From: Anaerolineae bacterium
Lineage (GTDB): Bacteria; Chloroflexota; Anaerolineae; JAFGEY01
NCBI GenBank assembly: GCA_016929205.1
Contig: JAFGJF010000222.1
Span: 1 to 11,661, forward strand
Reading direction: 5' to 3'
Length of the DNA: 11,661 nucleotides
The translations under genes were made by a program, and so were the position numbers. Shown here piece by piece: positions 1 to 7,389 of this stretch (its first letter is position 1; every line of letters starts with the position of its first letter). The notes beneath the pieces were generated by a model. The model saw only the letters and a list, made by a program, of their open reading frames with translations, was not told where the DNA came from and ran no database searches.

Positions 1-790
1 CACCGCCCAGGATGCGGCCCTTGACCGCCAGGGGCACCCACATCCACGATCGCACACCTTCCAACAGGACAGCCGACTGGTCCTTCAGGAGCGACCGGAG
101 AAACTGTGCTGCCGGATCGGCGCTCCACACATCGGCGATTCGGATCGGCCGGTGCTCGTTGAACAGCGTCTTCAGCGTTCCTGGGCCGTTCAGCCGGACG
201 TGAAAAGGAGCAGCCTGTTCCAGCCACTGCGGCCCGCGCGCAGCCAGAGCAACCAGGGCCGAGTCTTCCAGCGCAAAAAGCCCGGCATGGGTATATTCGA
301 TGATGACCCGCAGTTGGTCGAGGATCAAACCCGGCTTGAGTTCGAGTGCCGAGGCCAACGTCTGGGAGATTTCGAGCAATGTGAGCTGCTCGCGCGTATG
401 AGCCTCCACCCGCTGCTGGAGCAACCGCTCGGTCTGAACCCGCTCGCTGACATCACGAATGACGCTCAAAAGGCACGGCCGTCCCTGGTAGATGTGTGCC
501 GTCCCTCGCCACTCGACGTAGAAAGGCGAGCCGTCCCGACGCACATGAACCAGCAGCGGTTGGAACACACCGCCAGACTGAAGCGCCTGCACATACTCGC
601 TGAACAGGGCCTGGCTGTCGGGATGAATACAAGTGGTTAGCGGCAGGCCAATGAGTTCTTGACGCGCATACCCATGCATCGCGCCCGCCGTGGGATTGGC
701 TTCGACCACGTGGCCGGTCTCCACATTGTGGACGATCAACCCGTCGCTAACAGATTCAAAGATATCTCGATAGGTCTGTTCTTCGCTCAT
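1..790 (-). CDS. PAS-GAF sensor protein, probable histidine kinase, C-terminus beyond the window
   Basis: I translated this frame by hand from the ATG whose complement is at 788-790. It stays open for 263 codons to the left edge, so the 3' end is missing. Residues 5-120 read as a PAS domain: it starts YRDIFESVSDGLIV, carries GHVVEANPTAGAMHGY, and ends with the S-box-like LLSVIRDVSERV. A short helical linker (about 121-140) leads into a GAF domain from about 141 (LLEISQTLASALEL) through WVPLAVKGRILGG at the edge. In Chloroflexota this PAS-linker-GAF order usually precedes a HisKA/HATPase core, but a cyclase, phosphatase or response output cannot be excluded. The protein is probably cytoplasmic, since no membrane segment is seen. 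It lies 75 bp downstream of the hybrid kinase gene on the same strand, so the two may be co-transcribed. No strong Shine-Dalgarno sequence precedes the ATG, and no other ATG lies in frame in the 75 bp upstream. Confidence 0.85.
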   Translation of the reverse strand, partial: MSEEQTYRDIFESVSDGLIVHNVETGHVVEANPTAGAMHGYARQELIGLPLTTCIHPDSQALFSEYVQALQSGGVFQPLLVHVRRDGSPFYVEWRGTAHIYQGRPCLLSVIRDVSERVQTERLLQQRVEAHTREQLTLLEISQTLASALELKPGLILDQLRVIIEYTHAGLFALEDSALVALAARGPQWLEQAAPFHVRLNGPGTLKTLFNEHRPIRIADVWSADPAAQFLRSLLKDQSAVLLEGVRSWMWVPLAVKGRILGG

Positions 791-865
791 TTGGACTCGC
801 AGTGGAAACAGGATCGAACATAATCTATTATTTTCTGTTGGGTTGATGAGCCGAAACGAGGGCTT

Positions 866-3715
866 TTATGCCTCATCCAGCACCTCGCGCACTTGGCGTG
901 TCAGGTCATCGACCCTGAATGGCTTGGCGATCAGGTTCACTTGGGGATCCAGCACGCCGTGGTGCACGATGGCGTCGTCGGTGTAGCCCGACATGTACAA
1001 GACTTTGATCTCGGGTCGCTGGCTGAGCACTTGCTCGACCAGCGCGTGCCCGTTAAGGCCGCCGGGCATAATCACGTCGGTGAGAATGAGGTGAATCTTG
1101 TCCTGGTATCGTTCCAAGAGAGCAAGCGCTTCAACTCCGTTGCTTGCTTCGAGTATCGTGTATCCTCGTCCTTCCAGTACGCGATGGGCCAGCGTGCGCA
1201 CTATGTTTTCATCCTCTACCAGCAAGATCGTTTCCGAGCCTTTCAGGTGTTGCTGATTTCGAACCTGGGCCTGATCCGGTTGGCTCGTCGATTCGATCTG
1301 CGGCACATAGATCGTAAAGGTTGAACCTTTGCCCAACTCACTTGCGGCCAGGATATAGCCATTGCTCTGTTTGACGATGCCATAGGCCGTAGCCAAGCCC
1401 AGGCCGGTGCCTTCACCCTTGGGTTTGGTGGTGAAGAACGGCTCAAAGAGGTGCGATTGCGTTTCTTCATCCATCCCGATGCCATTGTCGATCACCGACA
1501 GCGTCACGTATGAGCCTGGCAGCATCGACCAGTTCGTTTCGGTTTGCTCTGCGTCTACTTGGGAATACGACGTGCGCACGATCAATCTGCCGCCATCGGG
1601 CATCGCATCATAGGCATTGACCACCAGGTTGAGGATCACCTGCTCAATTTGATGCTGATCGGCCAGGATTGTACCGGTCACAGGGGATAGATTGAGTTGC
1701 AGGTCGATGGCTTCGCCGATCAAACGGCGCAGCATATTCTCCATATCGGCAACGACCTCGTTCAAGTTCAGCGGTTGCAGCTGCAAAATCTGACGCCGGC
1801 TGAAAGCCAGGAGCTGCCGGGTCAGCGACGCGGATCGCGCGGCGGCCTTGCGAATCTCTTCGAGGTCCGCGCGGAAGGGGTGGTCGGGCGGTAGTTCATC
1901 GAGCAGCAGTTCTGTATAGCCATTGATCGCCGTCAGGTGATTGTTAAAATCGTGGGCGATGCCCCCGGCCAAGCGGCCGATGGCTTCCATCTTTTGCGAC
2001 TGGAGCAGTTGTTCCTGGAGTTTGGCCTTTTCCAGTTCTGCACATCTGTAATCGGTAATATCATGCCCAACCCCCACCAGACCAATGATCTGACCGGTGC
2101 TGTCGCATAGCGGCACTTTGGAGGTCAGAATCCATCTCTCCTGATCGTCGACAATGATGCGATCTTGGTGGTTGATCACCGGCTGGCCGGTCTGCAGAAC
2201 CTGTTGATCGTCGGCCCAAAAATTGGTTGCGATCTCTGGCGGAAAAGTGTCAAAATCCGTCTTGCCTAATGCCTCAGATTCATTTTGCAGGCCCATATAC
2301 ATCAGGTCGACACGGTTGGCCAGCACCTTGCGGCCGAACATATCTTTGGCAAAGACGCCGTCTGGAAGTAGATCGATGAGCGTGCGCAGCAAGTTGCGCT
2401 CCTGGCGCAATGTCTCTTCGGCTTCACGGCGCTTTTGTTCCTGTTCGATGCTGTGCAAGGCAAAGGCAATGTCACCGGCAACTTCTTGAAACAGCTCCTG
2501 CTCTTCGGCATCTGTAGTGAGGTGGGCCGGCAGAGATACCGACAGCACACCTAATGCCTGGCCTTCGTAGTCCAGTCGAACGGATAACGTTCCGGTGTCC
2601 TTATTTTCCGGCAACCAGAGACACCCGACGCACAGATCAAAAGGCGCGTTGACTACCACCGGATCGGATTGGCTCAAAGCCTGCTCGATGCAGTTCGGCA
2701 GTTTGGCTTGGTTCATCAGACCGGACAGAGCGTAGGCTTCTTGTCCCGCTTCGGCAATTGTGTGTGGCTCGCCTTTTTGATTGACAAGTACCAAACTGGC
2801 ATACAGATACCCGCGTGCTTGGACCAAGCTCTCGCAAGCGCCCTGGATCAACCGGTCTCGGTCGCGTTCGTGGGTGATCAACTGGTTGACGTTGCGGATG
2901 GCGCGCAACACGGTGGTAAGGTGATCGTTTCTCTCTTGGGTGCGCTTGTGCTCGGTGATATCCTCGACCACGGCGAGTACGTAGGTTTCATCATCGAGTT
3001 TGATCGTCTCAGCGGAAATCCGACCCAGACGGATCTCACCGGATTTGATCCGAAAATGGCACTCCATATCTCGTACTCGGCCTTCGGCCAACAATGTCCG
3101 GTCGAACGCCTGCAATTCCTGGACGTCGGCAAAAATCCTCAACTCTGCGGTCGTATGTCCCACTATCTCTTCCCGGCGATATCCGGTTATACGCAATTGG
3201 CTCTCGTTTACGTCATTGTAAAGCCCATCGCGGAAACGGATGAGTGTGATCGAAGCCGGGCTGGACTGAAACACTTTGGCGAGTTTTTCCTCGCTGGCCC
3301 GTGCTGCTTCCTGGCTTGCCCGGAGCGCCTGCTCGGCGGCGCGGCGCAGCCGGGTCAGATAGCGCGTGATTTCAGCCATCCCGATTCCACTGAGCAGGGC
3401 GAAAAAAATTGTTCTCAACGAAGCAGCAAAGTCTTGGGAAACGATAGAAGTGACGCCGACCGCAGCTATGATCAACAGGATGGTTTGCGGCAGATAGACT
3501 GAGCGGCCATATCCGAGCAGCGGAGCGATGACGACCGGCACCAGAAAAAGCATCAGCAAACTGTCCGGCAGGTGCAAAGACAGGATCATCAGGCTGACTC
3601 CACCCAACGCCAGAGCATAGGCGGCGATAATGGCAAAGGAATGGAATCGTCGGGCCGGTTTTACGGGACATTTAATATAGAATTCTGTGTATTTATCTAG
3701 ATTGTCCATTGACAT
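866..3715 (-). CDS. Membrane hybrid sensor histidine kinase / response regulator
   Basis: This 949-residue protein should sense a signal, autophosphorylate on histidine and pass the phosphate to its own receiver. About four hydrophobic segments span residues 25-115, then a short helix leads to PAS 1 (about 145-258, ending [10 protein letters not shown]). A GAF domain follows (263-425), then PAS 2 (440-560, ending VGHDITDYR). HisKA has the NtrB-like motif [15 protein letters not shown] with phospho-acceptor His588. The HATPase shows the N box (Asn696, Asn700), DNGIGM at 743-748 and GTGLGL at 769-774. The C-terminal REC domain (about 828-949) has acidic Glu834/Asp835, phospho-acceptor Asp880 in LTDVIMPG and Lys931. 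All catalytic residues look intact. The GAF carries cysteines at 342, 362 and 365. Met1 (3715) and Met3 (3709) are both possible starts, because the ribosome site is weak (AAAAG). No separate response regulator is visible nearby, so the output target is unknown. Confidence 0.95.
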   Translation of the reverse strand: MSMDNLDKYTEFYIKCPVKPARRFHSFAIIAAYALALGGVSLMILSLHLPDSLLMLFLVPVVIAPLLGYGRSVYLPQTILLIIAAVGVTSIVSQDFAASLRTIFFALLSGIGMAEITRYLTRLRRAAEQALRASQEAARASEEKLAKVFQSSPASITLIRFRDGLYNDVNESQLRITGYRREEIVGHTTAELRIFADVQELQAFDRTLLAEGRVRDMECHFRIKSGEIRLGRISAETIKLDDETYVLAVVEDITEHKRTQERNDHLTTVLRAIRNVNQLITHERDRDRLIQGACESLVQARGYLYASLVLVNQKGEPHTIAEAGQEAYALSGLMNQAKLPNCIEQALSQSDPVVVNAPFDLCVGCLWLPENKDTGTLSVRLDYEGQALGVLSVSLPAHLTTDAEEQELFQEVAGDIAFALHSIEQEQKRREAEETLRQERNLLRTLIDLLPDGVFAKDMFGRKVLANRVDLMYMGLQNESEALGKTDFDTFPPEIATNFWADDQQVLQTGQPVINHQDRIIVDDQERWILTSKVPLCDSTGQIIGLVGVGHDITDYRCAELEKAKLQEQLLQSQKMEAIGRLAGGIAHDFNNHLTAINGYTELLLDELPPDHPFRADLEEIRKAAARSASLTRQLLAFSRRQILQLQPLNLNEVVADMENMLRRLIGEAIDLQLNLSPVTGTILADQHQIEQVILNLVVNAYDAMPDGGRLIVRTSYSQVDAEQTETNWSMLPGSYVTLSVIDNGIGMDEETQSHLFEPFFTTKPKGEGTGLGLATAYGIVKQSNGYILAASELGKGSTFTIYVPQIESTSQPDQAQVRNQQHLKGSETILLVEDENIVRTLAHRVLEGRGYTILEASNGVEALALLERYQDKIHLILTDVIMPGGLNGHALVEQVLSQRPEIKVLYMSGYTDDAIVHHGVLDPQVNLIAKPFRVDDLTRQVREVLDEA

Positions 3716-3747
3716 CTTTTATCTGTGCTTGATTCTGGCAGTATCGT

Positions 3748-3772
3748 TTTCAGATTATGTCCATATCTGAAA
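3748..3772. promoter_or_regulatory. Perfect 8-bp dyad upstream of the hybrid kinase gene, possible operator
   Basis: TTTCAGAT (3748-3755) and ATCTGAAA (3765-3772) are exact inverted copies separated by 9 bp, a geometry typical of a dimeric regulator site. The dyad lies 33-57 bp upstream of the kinase start. On the minus strand its centre contains CATAAT, a possible -10 element, although I found no good -35 at 16-18 bp. The role is inferred; the pattern could also be chance in an AT-rich stretch. Confidence 0.35.
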
Positions 3773-3939
3773 TTGATTGTGCCGAGACAACCCTGGCGGG
3801 CCTTCATTCCGACGCGAAAAGGTCAACTCATGACTTGTATTGTATCATTGCGTCGTGTAGAGTGCAAACTTGATTTCGGGAGGCGTGTTCTCCGGGAGAT
3901 TCAACCAAGGTCGAGATCATAAACTGTATCGCTCTCGAT

Positions 3940-3968
3940 TTGACAACTGACCCCGCCCGGTGTATCTT
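3940..3968 (+). promoter_or_regulatory. Sigma70-like promoter for the aldo/keto reductase gene
   Basis: A perfect -35 hexamer TTGACA (3940-3945) is followed after exactly 17 bp by TATCTT (3963-3968), which matches four of six -10 consensus positions. Transcription would start near 3975, giving a leader of about 38 nt that contains the strong ribosome site at 4001-4010. It could drive all four oxidoreductase genes if the hairpin at 4853-4910 is read through. Confidence 0.6.
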
Positions 3969-4000
3969 GTATCTGTTTTCCCTCAATGTAGATTCACCTT

Positions 4001-4010
4001 GGAGGTGATC
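4001..4010 (+). promoter_or_regulatory. Near-perfect Shine-Dalgarno site
   Basis: GGAGGTGATC is complementary over ten bases to the usual 16S rRNA 3' end. It sits two bases before the ATG at 4013, or 6-7 bases counted from its GGAGG core. It fixes 4013 as the start and rules out the longer overlapping frame that begins at 3960. Confidence 0.85.
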
Positions 4011-4012
4011 GG

Positions 4013-4783
4013 ATGGACTCGATTGAATTTGGCCGCACCGGGCTGCGCGTATCACGTCTCGCGGTGGGCACCGGCACGCACGGCTTTGGCGGTCGTTCGC
4101 AGCAGACCGCGCTCGGCGTGGATGGATTGGCCAACCTGCTGCGGCGCGCGTACGATCTGGGCGTCACTTTCTGGGACGCCGCCGACGGCTACGGATCGCA
4201 CCCTCACGTTGCCCGCGCGCTGGAAACGGTGCCCCGCGAGCGGGTGGTGATTGCTACCAAGACGATGTCGCGCAAGGCAGATCAGATGACGCGCGATATC
4301 GAGCGCTTTCGGCGCGAGTTGAATATCGATGTGCTCGACATCGTACTGATGCACTTTCTCAGCCACGCTGATTGGCCCACTCGCTATGCCGGAGCGGCAG
4401 AAGCGCTCCTTCGGGCGCAGGCCGCGGGCAAAGTGCGTGCGGTAGGCATCTCTTGCCATGACCTGGGCGTGCTGCGCACCGCCGTCGAAGCCCCCTGGAT
4501 CGACGTGGTGCTGGTGCGGATCAACTATGACGGGGTCAACATGGATGCCAAACCGGCGCGCGTGGTGCCGGTGATCGAGCAGTTGTACGTCGCCGGCAAG
4601 GCGGTGTATGGGATGAAGGTGCTCGGCTGCGGCAGCCTGGCCCACGATCCGCGCAAGGCGATCGAGTACGTGCTGGGACTGGGCACCGTTCATGCGCTGG
4701 CCATCGGCACCAGCAGCCTAGCCCAGCTCGAGCAGAATGTGCGCCTGATCGAAGACCTGTCGCCGCGTTATCCTCTGCGCTAA
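4013..4783 (+). CDS. Aldo/keto reductase family protein
   Basis: This 256-residue protein should be a cytoplasmic NAD(P)H-dependent TIM-barrel oxidoreductase acting on an aldehyde, ketone or sugar. The N-terminus has the family signature FGRTGLRVSRLAVGTGTHG. The usual catalytic tetrad can be placed as Asp55 and Tyr60 (in WDAADGYG), Lys83 (VIATKT) and His114 (LMHF). The region AVGISCHDLGVL corresponds to a conserved barrel strand, and the cofactor-binding end is ALAIGTSSLAQLEQNV. At 256 residues it is shorter than the common 310-340 length, lacking some C-terminal loop and helix sequence; shorter relatives exist and no frameshift is evident. The start follows an almost ideal ribosome site and a promoter-like sequence, which suggests strong expression. 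It is the first of four oxidoreductase genes on this strand. The substrate cannot be read from the sequence. Confidence 0.92.
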   Translation: MDSIEFGRTGLRVSRLAVGTGTHGFGGRSQQTALGVDGLANLLRRAYDLGVTFWDAADGYGSHPHVARALETVPRERVVIATKTMSRKADQMTRDIERFRRELNIDVLDIVLMHFLSHADWPTRYAGAAEALLRAQAAGKVRAVGISCHDLGVLRTAVEAPWIDVVLVRINYDGVNMDAKPARVVPVIEQLYVAGKAVYGMKVLGCGSLAHDPRKAIEYVLGLGTVHALAIGTSSLAQLEQNVRLIEDLSPRYPLR

Positions 4784-4819
4784 ATTTCACTGGTTTTACA
4801 TTTTTTGCAAGTTGTCTCT

Positions 4820-4910
4820 CCCCAGGCAATGTCGCATGGGTTAAGAAAACCTGGAGGTGTATTTTTGTGCGCGACAAAGCCGCACACAGGAATATACACC
4901 CCCTTTTTTT
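4820..4910 (+). terminator. Hairpin plus T-run with an overlapping alternative stem (terminator or attenuator)
   Basis: The outer stem pairs 4853-4862 with 4894-4903 (core GGTGTAT/ATACACC, one A-C mismatch). The inner stem GTGCG/CGCAC pairs 4867-4871 with 4881-4885, and seven T follow at 4904-4910. This has the form of an intrinsic terminator after the aldo/keto reductase gene, though the internal loop weakens it. An upstream CCAGG (4822-4826) can instead pair with CCTGG (4850-4854), which overlaps the first arm. That mutually exclusive arrangement is found in attenuators. The T-run ends only eight bases before the nitroreductase ribosome site. Whether it terminates or regulates is inference. 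Confidence 0.45.
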
Positions 4911-4932
4911 GGTGAACAAAGGAGCTAAAACG

Positions 4933-5454
4933 ATGAACGAAACCCTGCAAACGATGTGGCGTCGGCGGAGCGTGCGCAAGTACAAACCCGATCCGATCCC
5001 CGACCTTGACCTGCACCTGATCCTCGAAGCGGCACGCCGCGCCCCGACCGGCGGCAATCGCCAGAAATGGCATCTGGTCGTCGTGGCCGATCCCGACCTG
5101 CGCCAGCAGACCGCCCAGGCCTGTAACGGCCAAACCTGGATGGCTGACGCGGCGATCATTTTGTGCCTGGTGACGCTGCCCGGCGAGGGCAAGGTAAACG
5201 GCGCGATCGTCCTCGATCACGCCGTTCTGGCTGCGACCAGCCTGGGTTACGGCACTTGCTGGATCGGCGCATACGACGAAGCACAGGTCAAGCAGGTGCT
5301 CGGCATCCCAGAGGAGTATGGGATCATTTGCCTGACCCCGGTAGGCGTGCCCGACGTCGCGCCCGATGCGCGCCCGCGCAAACCTCGCATGGAGCTGTTC
5401 ATGCGCGATCGTTTTGGCACTGCGCTTGATTATGCGCTCGAAGGAGACGAATGA
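4933..5454 (+). CDS. Nitroreductase family protein (FMN-dependent)
   Basis: This 173-residue protein belongs to the nitroreductase fold, which usually forms homodimers with FMN at the interface and reduces nitro groups, quinones or other electrophiles with NAD(P)H. The FMN phosphate-binding motif RRRSVRKYK lies at residues 10-18. Its companion APTGGNRQKWHLVVV (37-51) is the classic flavin loop. GYGTCWIGAYDEAQVKQVLG (105-124) is the conserved C-terminal FMN-contacting segment, and LTPVGVPD follows. The length fits the small subfamily. I chose the ATG at 4933 because AAAGGAG (4918-4924) precedes it by eight bases. A GTG at 4867 would add 22 residues, but it lies inside a hairpin and has no ribosome site. 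The stop overlaps the start of the next gene (ATGA), so the pair should be translationally coupled. The substrate is unknown; dehalogenase-like or cofactor-biosynthetic relatives (such as BluB) are less likely. Confidence 0.92.
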   Translation: MNETLQTMWRRRSVRKYKPDPIPDLDLHLILEAARRAPTGGNRQKWHLVVVADPDLRQQTAQACNGQTWMADAAIILCLVTLPGEGKVNGAIVLDHAVLAATSLGYGTCWIGAYDEAQVKQVLGIPEEYGIICLTPVGVPDVAPDARPRKPRMELFMRDRFGTALDYALEGDE

Positions 5455-6284
5455 TGGGCGAAAAACGTCTACACGGCAAGATTGCCTGGGTCACGGGGTC
5501 GTCGCGCGGCATCGGGCGGGTGGCGGCGGCGCACCTGGCTGCCCTCGGCGTGCGGGTGGCCGTACACGGCACCAGTCCCACTTCGACGCGCGCCTTTGGC
5601 GAAGCCGACTCGCTGCAAAGTGTCGTCCAGACCATGCGTGAGGAGACCGGCGGCGAGTTGATAAGCGTGGTCGGCGATCTGACCGACGAGGTCACGGTCA
5701 AGCGCTGCGCCGACGAAATCCGCGCCTGCTGGGGTCAGATCGACATTCTGGTCAATTGCGCGGGCGGTGACATCGGCGCGCAGGGGGCGATGGGCGCAAA
5801 CGCGGGCAAGCCGCTCGGCAACGACCCGCTGCACATCTCGGTGCAGGACATCCGCATCGTGCTCGACCGCAACCTGATGACCTGCATCCTCTGCTGTCGC
5901 GAGGTCGCGCCGGAGATGATAGCGCGCAAGGCAGGGCATATCGTCAACATCGGCAGCATTTCGGGGCTGTTTGGGCACCCCGAGGAAGCGATTTACGGCG
6001 CGGCTAAAGCTGCCGTGCACGAGTATTCGCGCTGTCTGGCAGCGATGCTGCGTCCGCACAACGTGCACGTCAATGTCATCGCTCCCGGCCCGACGGTCAC
6101 GCCGCGTTTTTTGGCCAGCCGTCCTGTCGACGAAAAAATGCAGATTGCCGACGGCACGTTGGATCGCTACGGCCAACCGATCGAGGTGGCGCACGCGGTC
6201 GAATTTCTGGTTACTGAGGGTTCATCTTTTGTCAACGGACAGGTGTTGCGCGTCGACGGCGGTTTGCAACTCTGGCCGGCATAG
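5451..6284 (+). CDS. Short-chain dehydrogenase/reductase (classical SDR)
   Basis: This 277-residue Rossmann-fold enzyme should oxidise or reduce an alcohol/carbonyl pair with NAD(P)(H). The cofactor glycine motif TGSSRGIG is at residues 15-22, the structural NCAG at 102-105, and the active-site residues are Asn141, Ser169, Tyr182 and Lys186 (YGAAK). The ending VNGQVLRVDGGLQL is typical of FabG-like and sugar or polyol dehydrogenases. APGPTVTPRF (211-220) follows the usual pattern after the sixth strand. An insertion rich in Gly and Ala (about 107-127) lengthens the loop after NCAG. The start codon 5451 overlaps the nitroreductase stop by four bases; the ATG at 5454 is equally possible and better spaced (seven bases) from AAGGAG at 5441-5446. 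Coupling to the nitroreductase suggests a shared pathway. It could be annotated as a 3-oxoacyl-ACP reductase by similarity, but there is no fatty-acid gene context. Confidence 0.92.
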   Translation: MMGEKRLHGKIAWVTGSSRGIGRVAAAHLAALGVRVAVHGTSPTSTRAFGEADSLQSVVQTMREETGGELISVVGDLTDEVTVKRCADEIRACWGQIDILVNCAGGDIGAQGAMGANAGKPLGNDPLHISVQDIRIVLDRNLMTCILCCREVAPEMIARKAGHIVNIGSISGLFGHPEEAIYGAAKAAVHEYSRCLAAMLRPHNVHVNVIAPGPTVTPRFLASRPVDEKMQIADGTLDRYGQPIEVAHAVEFLVTEGSSFVNGQVLRVDGGLQLWPA

Positions 6285-6288
6285 AAAA

Positions 6289-6319
6289 GACCCTAAAGGT
6301 TTCCGAAACCTTTAGGGTC
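6289..6319. terminator. Perfect 15-bp palindrome between the SDR and Gfo/Idh/MocA genes
   Basis: GACCCTAAAGGTTTC (6289-6303) is mirrored exactly by GAAACCTTTAGGGTC (6305-6319) around a single C, giving about 13 pairs and a five-base loop in RNA. It starts five bases after the SDR stop. AAAA (6285-6288) precedes it on the plus strand, but no T-run follows. On the minus strand the hairpin is followed by TTTT, so the best terminator orientation is minus, against the flanking genes. It may be a bidirectional terminator, an mRNA-stabilising hairpin, or one copy of a dispersed intergenic palindrome. Confidence 0.6.
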
Positions 6320-6348
6320 CGATCACACAATAACAAGGAGAAATTCTT

Positions 6349-7389
6349 ATGATCAATGTTGCCGTTGTCGGCTATGGCTATGCCGGAAAACACTTTCACG
6401 TCTATCTGGTCGGTCTGGCCGAAGGATTGAACCTTTATGCCATCTCGACACGCAATCCCGACCGGCAGGCCGCCGCCACCGCCGATCACCCGCAGGTCAA
6501 AATTTACCCCAATCTGGACGATGTGCTGGGCGATCCGGCCGTCGATCTGGTGATTTTTGCTACGCCGCACAACACCCACCGCGATCTGACCATGCGGGCG
6601 ATGGATGCGGGCAAACACGTCGTGGTCGACAAGATTATGGCTATGAATGCCGCCGAAGCCGAAGCGATGATCGCCGCGCGGGATCGCAACGGGACGATGC
6701 TCTCAGTCTTTCACAACCGCCGCTGGGACTGGGATTACCTGACGGTGAAAAAGGTGATCGCGGACGGTCTGATCGGCGAGCCGTACTATTTCGATGCGGG
6801 CATCTTGAGCTACCGACCGCCGCACGGCTGGCGAGGCAGCAAGACGCAGAGCGGCGGCATCCTCTACGACTGGCCCGCTCACTTTGTCGACCAGGCGTTG
6901 CAGTTGGTGCCTGCCCCGGTGCAGAGCGTGTTCTGTGAGATCAAGTACCGCGATACGTGGGACACCGACATCGGCAACTATGCCAAGCTGCTCCTGCGCT
7001 TTGCCAACGACGTCCTCTACCAGATTGAGATTGGCAACCTGGGGGCGGTGGACAAACCGCGCTGGCTGGTCTTGGGCGCGCTCGGCGGGCTGGTCAAATA
7101 CGGCCTCGATCCACAGGAAGGGCCGCTGCGCGAGGGGCGCATCGACGAGGCGGAAGAAGACCCGGCCAACTATGCACGCGTGCGCACCCAAATCAGCGGT
7201 GAGATGGAAGAGCGGGTGATCCCCAGCGTGCGCGGCAGTTGGAAGTCGTACTATCAAAACATCTCGGATGTGCTGAACAAAGGCACGGAGTTGATCGTCA
7301 AGCCGGAGCAGATTCTCCAATTGATGCGCGTCTATGATGCGGCGATGCGTTCGGCGGAGACGGGCGAGGTGGTGTGGCTGTTACATTGA
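6349..7389 (+). CDS. Gfo/Idh/MocA family oxidoreductase
   Basis: This 346-residue protein should be an NAD(P)-dependent dehydrogenase acting on a sugar, inositol or related polyol. The Rossmann motif VAVVGYGYAGKHFH opens the protein at residue 4. FATPHNTHRDLTMRAMDAGKHVVVDK (70-95) is the conserved nucleotide-domain segment, with Lys95 in the place of the family's EKP lysine. Here the motif reads DKIM, so both the Glu and the Pro are replaced. The substrate-side motif GGILYDWPAHFVDQALQL (169-186) supplies Asp174 and His178, the usual catalytic histidine region. The beta-sheet C-terminal domain includes GGLVKYGLDPQEGPLREG, typical of this family. The ATG follows AAGGAG (6335-6340) by eight bases. 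The gene lies 64 bp after the SDR, beyond a strong palindrome, so it may be read at a different level. Its stop codon directly abuts the stop of the convergent hydrolase gene. Confidence 0.93.
   Translation: MINVAVVGYGYAGKHFHVYLVGLAEGLNLYAISTRNPDRQAAATADHPQVKIYPNLDDVLGDPAVDLVIFATPHNTHRDLTMRAMDAGKHVVVDKIMAMNAAEAEAMIAARDRNGTMLSVFHNRRWDWDYLTVKKVIADGLIGEPYYFDAGILSYRPPHGWRGSKTQSGGILYDWPAHFVDQALQLVPAPVQSVFCEIKYRDTWDTDIGNYAKLLLRFANDVLYQIEIGNLGAVDKPRWLVLGALGGLVKYGLDPQEGPLREGRIDEAEEDPANYARVRTQISGEMEERVIPSVRGSWKSYYQNISDVLNKGTELIVKPEQILQLMRVYDAAMRSAETGEVVWLLH

Larger units (their letters stand above)
3716..4012. other. Divergent intergenic region between the kinase and aldo/keto reductase genes
   Basis: These 297 bp separate genes that point away from each other. 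They hold the dyad at 3748-3772, the promoter at 3940-3968 and the ribosome site at 4001-4010. The short open frames here (for example 3725-3922) show no recognisable protein features, so I leave them out. The stretch 3775-3935 shows nothing else I can name. Confidence 0.7.

Noticed and set aside
152..640. Plus-strand open frame of 162 codons near the left edge
   Set aside because: The opposite strand encodes clear PAS and GAF motifs across the same bases.
2669..3502. Plus-strand open frame of 277 codons inside the hybrid kinase gene
   Set aside because: It lies wholly antisense to conserved PAS and GAF coding sequence, and its translation shows no coherent family motif.
4052..4693. Minus-strand open frame of 213 codons over the aldo/keto reductase gene
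   Set aside because: It is a high-GC antisense shadow; the sense frame has the full catalytic tetrad and a near-perfect ribosome site.
4829..4915. 28-codon leader-peptide candidate before the nitroreductase
   Set aside because: It has no ribosome site and no run of regulatory codons, so I list only the RNA structure.
4867..4932. 22-residue N-terminal extension of the nitroreductase from a GTG
   Set aside because: The GTG lies in the stem of a hairpin with no ribosome site, while the ATG at 4933 has AAAGGAG at ideal spacing and begins where the family normally does.
5469..6194. Minus-strand open frame of 241 codons over the SDR gene
   Set aside because: It is antisense to all the SDR motifs and has no recognisable domain.
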